NCBI GenBank assembly: GCA_026770025.1
Contig: JAMXDE010000011.1
Location: forward strand, 2,416,041 to 2,480,040
From: Craspedostauros australis
Taxonomy: Eukaryota; Bacillariophyta; Bacillariophyceae; Mastogloiales; Achnanthaceae
Direction of reading: 5' to 3'
Length of the DNA stretch: 64,000 nt
Below the pieces are notes generated by a model that was not told the origin of the DNA, did not search any database, and saw only the letters and a program-made list of their open reading frames with translations. A program made the position numbers and the translations under genes. Positions 11,391 through 20,979 of this stretch are shown piece by piece (within the stretch, counting starts at the first letter, position 1; each line of letters opens with the position of its first letter).

Positions 11391-12002
11391 GCCAGCGCCA
11401 GGCTGCCTTGATTGCCATCATCCTTGTCGTTCTTGAGCATCTTGCTGCACAGCAACACCTCCTCATGTGTGCTGTGGCACACTGCATCCTCGACACCATG
11501 CCTACAAGTGTGCGAAGGGGTTGGTACCTCAGCTCCGGCATCTTCCATCATCAAGTGCTATCTTTCTGGTCTTTGATTTGAGAGCATGGCGACTTCATGG
11601 AGTTCTACAACTTCATCGGACTCACCAGGCCATCGTTCGATCAATTGGCTGAAGTGCTAGAGCCCGGCATCGAAGCGTTGCCCGTTGATCCGCAAGCCAC
11701 GGCGCCACCACGACCATCTGATATTCGCTGTTGTTGTTGGAGCGAAACCAGTCACGAGGGCTCGAGTGAGTCATGAACAGCAGCGAGCAACAACAGCCAC
11801 AGAAACGAGCACGAAAGGTGCAACACAGAGAAAAGGACATCGGAGCGAAGCAACATGAAACAGACACAATCCGTCAAACATTGCATTAGATACGAACTTT
11901 TACCCAACTATCGTCTCCGTTTCAATAGTTGTAAGTTCGACTACATCGATGTCACTGCCATTGCAACGAAGTATCTGACTTTCAAGTCAGCATTGAAGAA
12001 CC
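11391..12002 (+). pseudogene. Truncated Harbinger transposase in copy C
   Basis: The piece matches the first 150 or so residues of the 1653-2837 transposase but has an in-frame TGA (11579-11581, after the FWSLI block) and a 198-bp insertion. It is cut off before any catalytic residue. The deletion junction with the Myb gene lies near 12002. Confidence 0.7.
11734..11931. mobile_element. 198-bp insertion in copy C transposase, flanked by GTTG
   Basis: Compared with copy B, 198 bp interrupt the transposase between the DIRR codons and the following KFDYID codons. GTTG lies at both edges (11730-11733 and 11928-11931). The inserted DNA encodes nothing recognisable. It may be a small non-autonomous element; a clear inverted repeat was not seen. 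Confidence 0.45.
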
Positions 12003-13301
12003 ATTTCTGGTAGGATCTGCCTTTGTTGGAAGGTCGGAAGAGATCTTGGAGGATGTGGAGAGCAATGGACATGGCAGAGGCTGAAGTTGAGGCAATGGAA
12101 GAGCACTCTTGCAAAACAGGGTCTATGGATGACAATTGCAACCTGACATACAAAGTGATGGCTCTTGAGAAGAAAGCAAAGGAAGATGTGGAATGCATCA
12201 ACGATACCCAGAAGCAAAGAAGGCGCGAGTGGGAAGCTACAATGGCCATTTGTATCATCAAAGCATTGACAATGAGATGATTGGCAAGCAAACGATTGCA
12301 GTGAATGCTGCGATAGTTGGGATAGGTACGTTGAGCATTCAATGAATGAAGGAATGGACACCAGCAGCACAGCCAATGGAGAAAGGAAGACGGGGGAAGC
12401 AGGAAAGTGGCAACGCAAAGTGAATAGTATGGAGATGAACTGCGGATGGTGAGGAGCAACACATACGTACAAACATACACATCCATCTGGTATATGGCAG
12501 TTGAAAACTGCACTTGGGCAAGACACATGTATTTGTGAATGTGTGAAGCAGCAAGAGATGTGCGAAACTGAAGCTGTGGATGTGTAAGCATACAGCCCCA
12601 TTCAGCGAGGTCAAGTATCATCCTGCCAATTGTGAATCGGACAACATGACATTTTAGCAAGCTATGTGGCATGTTGTCCATTAGGGTTAGATATATTTAG
12701 ATAGCTCTTACAACACAAGTACATGGCTTGTGCTCACTGTGGACAGACATGGTGCCGTCGCTTTTGGTCGATATCAGACTGCGATGGTATCCAACAGTGT
12801 GGGTCGTGATGTTGTGACGGCTTCGGTGGTGCGTTGATTCCTCACATTGTAGACGATTGGGCTCTGTTGTGTGCTTCCTCCCTTATGTGTGTTGTGTCAA
12901 GTAGCACAGGGTTGTTTGTGGCATCCCTACACGTTCACATCCACATTCACGGCAACAGCAACACTTGCGAATACTATGCAGCATAATATTATATAATACA
13001 ATAGAGCACAGTGACTCATCCTATGGTATGAGAAGTATACTATACTCTCCACAATATAATAGGATGCACATAATGCTTATCTTAACAATCCGCAAATGAC
13101 GACATGACAACCCTGGACGGGGTGATACGAGGAAAATGGTCGTGGAGAGAAATGGTGATGTATGGAAGGAATCAATGGATTGACGGGCACTGATTTAGTC
13201 TTGGGGGCAGATTTGGATACGGGACTGATGGTCGTGACTTGAAATCGGGGTGAACGAGGCTGACCAGTTATGAAATTATGACCCTTACAACCACCTCCAG
13301 T

Positions 13302-13390
13302 TATCACCGTTGACAACTTCCCCTAGAGCACTTGTGAAGGGGTCTATTGTCGATTCGGTTTCGGTTAGTCGTGAAGTCTTGATGCGCATA
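13302..13390. other. Short spacer between Harbinger C and the foldback element
   Basis: Unassigned DNA. It ends in TA (13389-13390), which is repeated at 14138-14139 and is the probable target duplication of the next element. Confidence 0.4.
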
Positions 13391-14137
13391 TCCCTAATGA
13401 TTTTGGCCTGGTACTGGCCTACGTACCTTGCGTCCGGACGCAAATTGGAGGTGCAGTTTGCGTCCCCACGCAAATTGGGCCAATTTGCGTCCGGACGCAA
13501 GCGGCGACTCAAAGGACTAGCCCAAATACGCTTTACGAGAAGCCGTTTTTTTTTCAAACCCTTTTTCGCTGGCCATCTCGACTCACGACATGACTCATGT
13601 CTTACATCGATAATAATCGCTGTGGTTGTGGTAATTGAACAAACAAAAATCATGATTCGTGCCCAACCCTCCTTGTTGTGTTGCACCGTTGCCAGGATTT
13701 TGGTGTTGTTGGCAGGATCGTGGTGGATGACATCGAAATCAAAAAGTAAAAGCTCATTACCTTAGATCCCATGACGTCAGAAAAGCAAGACAGGCGCACG
13801 GAAAGGAACCCCTGAGACATGACCAATGACGCCGTGTTGCATCGCGAGGTTTTTTTTTTTGAAATCGCCAAATAAATGCGTTACTCGAAGGAGTCAGAAA
13901 AAAAAACAGCCCATTTTCGGGTTTCGGAGCGAAATGGGTTTTTTTTTCTGCAACACGGGACATCGTGGAGGAACATGGGACTTAAGTAGTACAAGTGGTA
14001 TTTTCGGCGACCTTACATTTGCGTCCGGACGCAAATTGGCCCAATTTGCGTCCGGACGCAAACTGAGCGTTCAATTTGCGTCCGGACGCATGCTACGTAG
14101 AGAAAGTGTCCGGACGCAAGCAAAACGTCATTAGGGA
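13391..14137. mobile_element. Foldback/MITE-like element with palindromic 16-mers, TA-flanked
   Basis: TCCCTAATGA (13391-13400) is inverted at 14128-14137 and TA lies directly outside each end, as for Tc1/mariner-type insertions. Both arms carry copies of the perfect palindrome TTGCGTCCGGACGCAA: exact at 13428-13443, 13485-13500, 14019-14034 and 14046-14061; with changes at 13458-13473, 14076-14091 and 14106-14119. The middle (about 13888-13952) forms another hairpin with A-runs and T-runs around GCCCATTTTCG and its complement. There is no credible protein. TACGTA occurs near the inner side of each arm (13420s and 14094-14099). Confidence 0.65.
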
Positions 14138-14656
14138 TATTTGTAAAGCTCCAGCGGAGAAATACAGTCGATCATCTCTTGCGCCATGCTTGTTGGTGTT
14201 GTTTGCCTGGCTGATGAAGTTCTGCCTTTGTCGAACACCAGCAAGTGCATGTGAGAGAGAAAAGAAACTTTATCATGGCGGGGGTAACCATCCCGGCCGA
14301 TTGCTCTGTATGATCTTGAACGTGAGGGAACGGTTGCCATCCAGCATCACCGAACGACGAACACCACGGCGGACGTGGGAAGCTGCGATGAAAACGGGGG
14401 TGACCGTATCCGTAGGTACGGTGAAAGGAAAGTGCTGCAATGTAACGCTGTGCTACTGACGGAGCAGCAAAACAGAGCACAGTGGATGGCCCTATTTGAA
14501 GTCTATTCCAGCACATGACAGAATACTCGTAGTACTGTACATACGGTATTGCACGGTGTCGTTTGAGGAGTTGTGTATTATGCAACAGATTACTTTACGG
14601 TTTTAGCACATGGTTCATGAGTGTTGGTACAGTTCCCCGCAAGAGCAGTTGAGTTC
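14138..14656. other. Intergenic, downstream of the 227-residue gene
   Basis: No gene or repeat recognised. It should contain the 3' untranslated region and polyadenylation site of the minus-strand gene that ends at 14657. Confidence 0.4.
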
Positions 14657-15340
14657 CTACTGTCTTCGGGCCTGGGAGTGGCCAAGCATCTGCTGCAGGC
14701 CGCCTCGCGTCCGTCTCATCTGCTCTGCCTGCTTCTTAGGCGACTGCAACGGGCTGCTGTTGATGACAACCGACTCGGCGATCGTCTTCGTGATCACTTC
14801 CTCTTGCAGCTTCGCCATCTTCTCCTTCTTCGCCGCGGCGCGTAGCCGCTTCCTCTCCGCCTCTCTTTCCGCTGCTTCCGGCACGCAGGCCGCATCTTGC
14901 TTGCCGATCTTCCTCGCCTTCTTCCGGCTTGCGCTTGAGAGCTCAGAGCTGATTTCCGCGATCTTTTGAATGTTGTCTTCCATCTTCTGCTGCGTTGGTT
15001 GGCTTTGCTGGACGAGCTGGCGTTGTTGCTCTTCCAGCACAGCGCGCACGACGTCCAAAGTGATCGTCATGCGCTCCATGTCGGCCTCCGGTGATTGCCA
15101 TTCCAGCCCTCGGATGTCAAGGTCTTGATCCTCCTCTGTGGCTGACATGTTCATGACATCTCTCCTTGCCTGCTTTAGCAGTTCCTGGTCTGCTGCCTGC
15201 TGCTCTGCCAGCTCGTCCCTGGTGTACCACAGTTGCTGCGTCTCTCTTTTGTGAAGTCCTCGCCGCGCTTCGATGTGCACGATTGTGTCGAGCTGGCTAT
15301 CGACCTCGTCGGCAAACTTTACTGATCTGTTGTTCGTCAT
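14657..15340 (-). CDS. Small charged protein with WY motif, unknown function
   Basis: A protein of 227 residues when started at the ATG at 15340, which follows a CAACAACGCATC-type leader; an upstream in-frame codon would add 30 low-complexity residues and is less likely. Residues about 5-45 contain a VKFADEV stretch followed by ETQQLWYTRDEL. This resembles a short motif (V.F...V followed by LWYS..E) that I recall from many small diatom proteins of unknown role. The remainder is highly charged, with coiled-coil segments at about 40-65, 90-125 and 150-190 and a basic C-terminus that may direct it to the nucleus. No catalytic motif is visible. It is divergent from the silicon transporter gene 1.7 kb away. 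Confidence 0.6.
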   Translation of the reverse strand: MTNNRSVKFADEVDSQLDTIVHIEARRGLHKRETQQLWYTRDELAEQQAADQELLKQARRDVMNMSATEEDQDLDIRGLEWQSPEADMERMTITLDVVRAVLEEQQRQLVQQSQPTQQKMEDNIQKIAEISSELSSASRKKARKIGKQDAACVPEAAEREAERKRLRAAAKKEKMAKLQEEVITKTIAESVVINSSPLQSPKKQAEQMRRTRGGLQQMLGHSQARRQ

Positions 15341-17043
15341 GATGCGTTGTTGATGTTGTTTCTGTTGTTGCTTGTGTTTGTGGTGGTTGCAATTTGTGTG
15401 CAGATCGAAAAAAAAAACAAGCACAAGCAAAGAACAAGAAGCGGCGAGGACGCGACACTGCCCAGCAAAACGCCATCTTCCGTCTCGCTTGGTTGTCGAT
15501 CGTCAGTTGCCAAATGTCTCACGTTCCTCATGTCCCATGTGCTGGCCCTGTGTCTTGCAATGTCCTCCGACAACTCGACTCGTATCTCATTCTCTGTCTG
15601 CAAAACCGGACGGATTTGTCCTGTCCCTTGTTCTCCTCAGAGACATCGTCATGACGGCGGCAATTCGTCTGTTCCATGACCCCGACTACGCGAGTGGGCT
15701 ATGCTCTGTCCATAAGTACTTCCTCTTCCTCTTCCTCTTGTTGTTGGCGTGGATGCGCCTCCGTCTCTTCCCACAAGTACCCGTCGATCGTACATGATCC
15801 TGACGTTTTGGGTTGCCGTGTGCGTGAAAACGTGCCCTCCTGCTCAGAAAAAGACAAAATCTCTCGCGTCTCTCGGCAACACATGGCACATGTGCATGAC
15901 ACGGCATCGCATGGGATACGTACGAGCGACGACCTACGACCAACACCTTCGAACCATGACGGGTTTGTCCAATGTCCTTCCCCGTATCACATCAGATCTC
16001 TGTGCACAGACACGACGTGTGCGTGGATCGTTGCCGCTGTGCCATGGTGTGAATCCGCCCCCATGTTGCGATGTGTGCAGTTGTCTGGGCGCGGTTCGGG
16101 TGATGTTTTCGTGGAAGCACCAATCGTGGTTTCGGCACCGCGACAGGTGCAAAAATATCAAGAGTGCATATTGCTTCGTGGCGGCTATTTCGTCTCATGC
16201 CCTTCACTGGGAGGTAGTGTTGTATGATATTATCAGTATTTTCAGGTCAGCAGTCGTCCGAATCGCACTCCAGACCAACACAAACAGAACATTCGATGAA
16301 TGTGCGTCGTTCCAATCAAACTGACAAGTCCACACTGACACAACAGCAAACGTTGACATACACTGCGAATCCAACTGTTGCAGACAGTCAATCACGCGAC
16401 TGTTTTACTTGTTGGAGGGAGGAGTGACACGAAGGATCATTGTCGCGCTTCTGGAATCCAAGTCTGAAGGATTCAAACAGGATTCATTGGACTTCTTTGG
16501 AAGGAACCATAAGTAAGTCACGCCAGCACCACCTTGAAGGTCCAATCCTTGAATGGATTTATTCAACTACGAGGACCAACATACCGATTGCCAACGTCTT
16601 GCGCGCCGGTCGTACCGAAACAGTTCACGGACTGCATTTCGCTCATCTTTTCGTGAACAAACCAACAACCATCACATCACGCCAATGACAAAGCCAATGT
16701 GTTCAACGATAGATTGGTGTGGAAAATTACTCTTGTTGCTGAATGCAACTCCCAGACCAGGCGCAAAGGGGCAAACACGGCGTACCAATAATCAGCAACT
16801 TGATGCAACGAAGGGAAGGTCGAGGAAGGTCAAGTGAAAGCACCCAAGAAGTCGTCATGCGAGGACTCGTGACGAATACACAACCTCGTACAACAACACG
16901 CAAATCCTCATCATCTATCACACCACCAGTCTCCAACTCTCCTACATCTCACAATCTCAGATCTTGCAATCTCTGCAACGCTCAATCACAGCAACAACCA
17001 GAGTATCAACAGACAATCCAACAACAAACAACAAGCAAACAAG
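15341..17043. other. Intergenic region between divergent host genes, includes SIT leader
   Basis: No convincing gene was found; open frames here are short and have no family resemblance. The left part must hold the promoter of the minus-strand small gene. The right part, about 16900-17043, is CA- and CAACAA-rich and reads like the 5' leader of the silicon transporter. A short TTCCTC repeat lies at about 15719-15738. No core promoter element can be assigned with confidence. Confidence 0.45.
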
Positions 17044-18696
17044 ATGGATCCCATTCAGCTCATCAAGTCGGTGTACTCCACCGGACTCCTCATCTTCTCG
17101 ATCACCATCGTCTGCGGACTCATCTTCAATGAGCAGACCAAGGTCTCGTCCGAGGTCCACCCAGTGGTCGCCGTCGTCATCATGATCACGGCCCTCGTCT
17201 GGCTCAACATGGTTGAGGGAGGACAGGGTTCCCTCGTCGGTCTCCCACCAGTCGACCGCGACCTCTACGTCGAATCCCACCCAACCGCCCACCAGTGCAC
17301 CTCCCTCGCCCACAAGGGTGACAACCTCGATCGCTACCTCATGGGACGTCAGTTCATGGTCCTCCTCATGGTCTTCACCATCAACCAGTGCGGTGCCCCG
17401 CTTGCCGATGCCGAGGTCTTCGGACTCCCAGACATCATCATCCAGATCTTCCTCGGATCCGGAGCCGCCATGATCCTCATGACCGCTCAAGCCGGACAGC
17501 TCAACTCCCAAGTCAATGCCTCCCTGTGCATGCTTGACTACATCAACAACTTCTTCGCCGTCTTCACCCTCTACGTCGCCCTCGCCATCGAGTTCTCCGG
17601 ACTTCTGCACTCGTGCTACCTCGTCCAGATGTTCTTCGTCTGGGCCTCCGGCAAGGAAATCGAGTCGAAGGAACCACCACGCGACGGTGCCCAGAACCTC
17701 TTCTACTGGGGCCGCATCCTCATCTCCCTTGCCATCCTGTGCTACGCCATGGCCGTCACCCTCGTCGCCCTCTTTGACGGAAAGACCACCATGTGGGCCG
17801 GAGTGCCAAACGGAGTCGCCGTCATCCTCTTCTTCCTCTTCATGTCCATCGTCGGTATGCTCGAGGGTATGCAGATCGCCTTCTTTGCCGTCGCCAAGCT
17901 TCCAAAGGAGGACCGTGGAGACCACCCAATGGCCCGCAAGACCTGCGAGCTCCTCTTCCGCGGTGACGGGCGCAACCTTCCAGGATTCATGATCGGACGC
18001 CAGATCTGCGTGACCATGTGCTTCTTCATCATCGCCCGTGTCACCACCCTCGATGTCGAGGTCGGAACCGGCGAGAACATCTTCGGGGTCTCCGACAGCA
18101 CCCAGGAATTCTTCAACACCGGACTTCTCGGAGCCCTCATCACCACCATCATCGCCTCCATCACATGGCAGCTGGTTGCATCCGTCTTCCCAATCGCCTT
18201 CCTTTCCAACCCAATCGTCTACATCTTCCTCCAGTTCTGTCTGTTGTTGGAAGCCACCGGTATCTGCTCCGGAGCCTGGGTCCTTGCCTCCATCCACAAG
18301 GCCGTCTCTGGCTTCCAGCTCGATGAGGTGTACATTGGCACCCCAGAGGAGCGCGCCGCCGGCATGAAACCAGACCACCAGAGCAACCGCAACATGCATT
18401 TGGGAACTAACGTGCTTGTCGGTGAGGCCGGTTCCTCCGCCGTCCCACGCGAGTACCTCGAGCTCCAGAAGGCTTTGGCCGCACAGAGCGAGTCGTACTC
18501 CGTCCGTCGCGAGCGCGTCCTGTCTAACATCAAGAGCCTCCGCGAGGAGATCAACGCCTGCAGCAACGAGGATGATGCCGTCGTCTTCGAATCTGCCCTT
18601 CGCATGGAGACTGCTGCCATGAACAAGCTGAACCAGGACGAGGAGAACGAGAGCTCCGAGGCTGATGCCGATGAGGAGATGGGTGTGCAGAAGTAA
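17044..18696 (+). CDS. SIT: Silicon (silicic acid) transporter
   Basis: A 550-residue protein, the usual length for diatom silicon transporters, which couple silicic acid uptake to sodium at the plasma membrane and supply silica for the cell wall. About ten hydrophobic segments precede a C-terminal cytoplasmic tail. The family signatures are all present: EGGQ at 58-61, GRQ at 101-103, CMLD at 162-165, EGMQ at 274-277 and GRQ at 318-320, giving the expected twofold internal repeat. Residues about 460-530 form a charged coiled coil and the tail is acidic. There are no introns. Third codon positions are overwhelmingly C or G, unlike the surrounding repeats, suggesting strong expression. The ATG at 17044 follows a CAAACAAG leader. 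Confidence 0.95.
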   Translation: MDPIQLIKSVYSTGLLIFSITIVCGLIFNEQTKVSSEVHPVVAVVIMITALVWLNMVEGGQGSLVGLPPVDRDLYVESHPTAHQCTSLAHKGDNLDRYLMGRQFMVLLMVFTINQCGAPLADAEVFGLPDIIIQIFLGSGAAMILMTAQAGQLNSQVNASLCMLDYINNFFAVFTLYVALAIEFSGLLHSCYLVQMFFVWASGKEIESKEPPRDGAQNLFYWGRILISLAILCYAMAVTLVALFDGKTTMWAGVPNGVAVILFFLFMSIVGMLEGMQIAFFAVAKLPKEDRGDHPMARKTCELLFRGDGRNLPGFMIGRQICVTMCFFIIARVTTLDVEVGTGENIFGVSDSTQEFFNTGLLGALITTIIASITWQLVASVFPIAFLSNPIVYIFLQFCLLLEATGICSGAWVLASIHKAVSGFQLDEVYIGTPEERAAGMKPDHQSNRNMHLGTNVLVGEAGSSAVPREYLELQKALAAQSESYSVRRERVLSNIKSLREEINACSNEDDAVVFESALRMETAAMNKLNQDEENESSEADADEEMGVQK

Positions 18697-19472
18697 GCAC
18701 ATTGCCACTTGGCGCATCGAGGTGCAACCACAATGCGCCACAACAACACAACAACTCATCAACACACACATACGCATCAGGCCCCAGCGGCATTGTGAGA
18801 TTTATCGTGAATCTCAGACCATGGCGCCACTTTCCCCCATCTCACCAAAGGGTGAGGAACCCCACATCCAGATCTCGCTCAATCAAATGAGATGCGAAGC
18901 ACGCATGTCATAACAGCATGCTTATTCTGCACGTAACATTAACGACATCCATCAACGAATTTCAACGAACACAATCAACAGTTCCACGAGTACTGTGTCA
19001 GAGTATTATAGTGCGGAGATTACGATGCCGATGTCTGATGCAATCTGTGCCATTGCCGGGCCTCTCCTCAACCTCAACATGTTCCTGCGATACAAATCCA
19101 TGCACTGACCAAACTTGTCTCGAAAAAGTCGGACATAGCCGTAGTTGTACCAACAACTTCGGACGTCAAGTCACGAGTTTGAGTAACTCGGACGAGTACT
19201 CGTAAGTACATCAACACAACTACTTGTATCTATCGTGGACGAAAAAGGACAGAAAAGCAAATAGAAGAGTGCATGGCAGATTCGTCCCATAAAATACTTG
19301 AGTTCGTTGTCAACATCAGCCGCATCAACATCGCATACGGTACTATACTCCATTGACGAGCGACTCGCTGCGAGCACAAGCAACGATGTTCCTTCCTGGC
19401 CCACTTCGTCACGTTGGATTCATCGTATCCTCGTACAGCCGCGCGTCGTTCCCCAGAGGTATCAGGAGAGTA
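18697..19472. other. Intergenic, SIT 3' region
   Basis: No gene recognised. The first few hundred bases should be the 3' untranslated region of the silicon transporter. Confidence 0.4.
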
Positions 19473-20763
19473 ATGCCACAGCCAAACGCTCAACGTTTCC
19501 TCGGTCGTAGCAGTTCCCGCAACGCGAACAGCAACAACGGAGATGTTGGCGATGAAGGCGTCGACAGCTCAGATGCCGGAATCGCAACGGAGGGTCTTCT
19601 GATTGCATTGAAGATGGAGATCCCCAGACTGTCAGACGTAGCAAGCAGCAGAAACCAAAACGTGGTGTTTGGCCAAGCATAAATACGATGAGACCCTTCT
19701 GTGCGATACATGCAACTATTGGCATCTGGACCCTTACCAAGTATAATATTTGTTTGAAGACTTCATAGCGAATATGGAGGATGACAGCTGGGTGATGCGC
19801 TACGCACTGCGCAATGCATGCTACGGAGGTCAACTTGATCGATTCACATGGAGTTGATGTGAGCGCTCCAAGCGAATCTAGCGTGTCTGCTCTCCAATCC
19901 GCATGCCACGATAACGACACACGTACTGTGAAGTTCTTGGCAGATGTCGGATGGCACGAACATCAACGCTGAAGACCACTACGGTCACCTTCCATCTCAC
20001 ATCGCATGTTTTTGCAAGTCTGAAGATGTCACGAAGTACTTCATGGAGTCACACGATGTCGGCATCAACATTCAAAACAAGTAGCGGTGACACTGTGCTC
20101 CATCTCGCACTCACCGAACCTGATGATGTCGATGCCGAGCAGTTTGAAGTATTTGCTCGGATCGTGCGGAACGGATCCCAGCATGACCAATAAATGTGGC
20201 ATGACCGCATTTGAGTGTATTGATGGTGATTTTGATGACTGACTACAGTGCCAACGATTGGTGATACGAAACCGAGAGGTTTACACGTATGCTTCCATTT
20301 TCTATGACGAATTGATCAGGCAGAGGGCAAAGGGTCAGGGACGGCTGTCAAAGGAACAGATCGCCACCGCAGAATCCAGCCCCCTGTCGCACACCAAATT
20401 TGCAAGTGCCAGCACTGACACAAGCACAAATATTGACCAGAACGAATCCCACACTCCCAGCGACGAGGTCATGACCGACGCCGCCTTCTTGGTTGGATCT
20501 GGACACACACAACAAGCCATCAAAAGCGGACGTTGCTATCTTCTCATTCGCTCTACCATGAAATCAAAGCAATCATTGATTCCGGTACTGTCCAAACAAG
20601 CACAGATGACAGCTCCCAACATGTGACCATGATTCTGCCTCAACATCACTCAAAACACATACGATGCATCCTCCAGTACATCTGCTCTGGCGACATGTCA
20701 TTCATCAAGGCCAGTGAGACAGCCAATGGCACTGATCTCCAGGAGTTGTTGTTGACAGCATAG
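19473..20763 (+). pseudogene. Ankyrin-repeat / BTB-like gene remnant
   Basis: Across three frames the translation keeps a coherent order: a Ser/Asn-rich N-terminus (from ATG 19473), a segment like the start of an ankyrin array (about 19785-19840), then ankyrin repeats with the motifs SALQSACHDND (about 19890), VKFLADVG, NINAEDHYGHLPSHIA (about 19960-20010) and SGDTVLHLAL (about 20085-20115). The spacing recalls the ankyrin block of MYPT-type phosphatase subunits. Downstream, about 20470-20720, a BTB-like stretch reads DAAFLVGSG, then HSLYHEI and ILQYICSGD. Frames change near 19680, 19945, 20070, 20180 and 20530 and stops occur, so as read it is a pseudogene. Short introns cannot fully explain the shifts. 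The BTB call is the weaker part. Confidence 0.5.
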
Positions 20764-20979
20764 CACTCTGGATGTTCGAAGCCGAAGGTGGCCATCGAAG
20801 AAGAGCCAGAGAAGAAGTAGAGCGGTATAGAAAACTAATACTTGCGTAGAATACGACATATAATCACGTCCATGAGGGCGCCACTCGTGAAGACAGCACA
20901 GCAACCGTGCACTCGTGGAGAAGGCCTTGACCAGTCTGTCCCGCCCGAAACAATGATAACCTGAATCTGATCGAATCGT
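20764..20979. other. Spacer between pseudogene and synthetase gene 3' end
   Basis: No feature recognised; convergent 3' ends are expected here. Confidence 0.4.

Larger units (their letters stand above)
10964..13298 (+). mobile_element. PIF/Harbinger copy C, internally deleted (non-autonomous)
   Basis: This copy carries both 31-bp terminal inverted repeats (10964-10994 and 13268-13298) with AGT directly outside (10961-10963 and 13299-13301). Its left 1 kb aligns with copy B through the first part of the transposase, which has a stop and a 198-bp insertion. At about 12002 it jumps straight to the start of the Myb gene, omitting the equivalent of about 2093-4205 in B. It then continues through the Myb upstream region, has almost no minisatellite, and ends with the same right-end sequence. 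It can move only if proteins are supplied by another copy. Confidence 0.8.

Noticed and set aside
13391-14137. CRISPR-like array of 16-mers
   Set aside because: Spacing is irregular, the units are palindromic and arranged in inverted arms, and the genome is eukaryotic.
15676-16324. Possible genes upstream of the silicon transporter (183 and 191 codons)
   Set aside because: They overlap each other in different frames, lack codon bias like that of the neighbouring host genes, and show no motif.
16957-18777. 606-codon open frame antisense to the silicon transporter
   Set aside because: It mirrors the strong C/G third-position bias of the SIT gene and has no family resemblance.
20070-20260. Short introns to repair the ankyrin/BTB reading frame
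   Set aside because: The possible GT...AG pairs are about 23 bp, too short, and they do not fix all the shifts.
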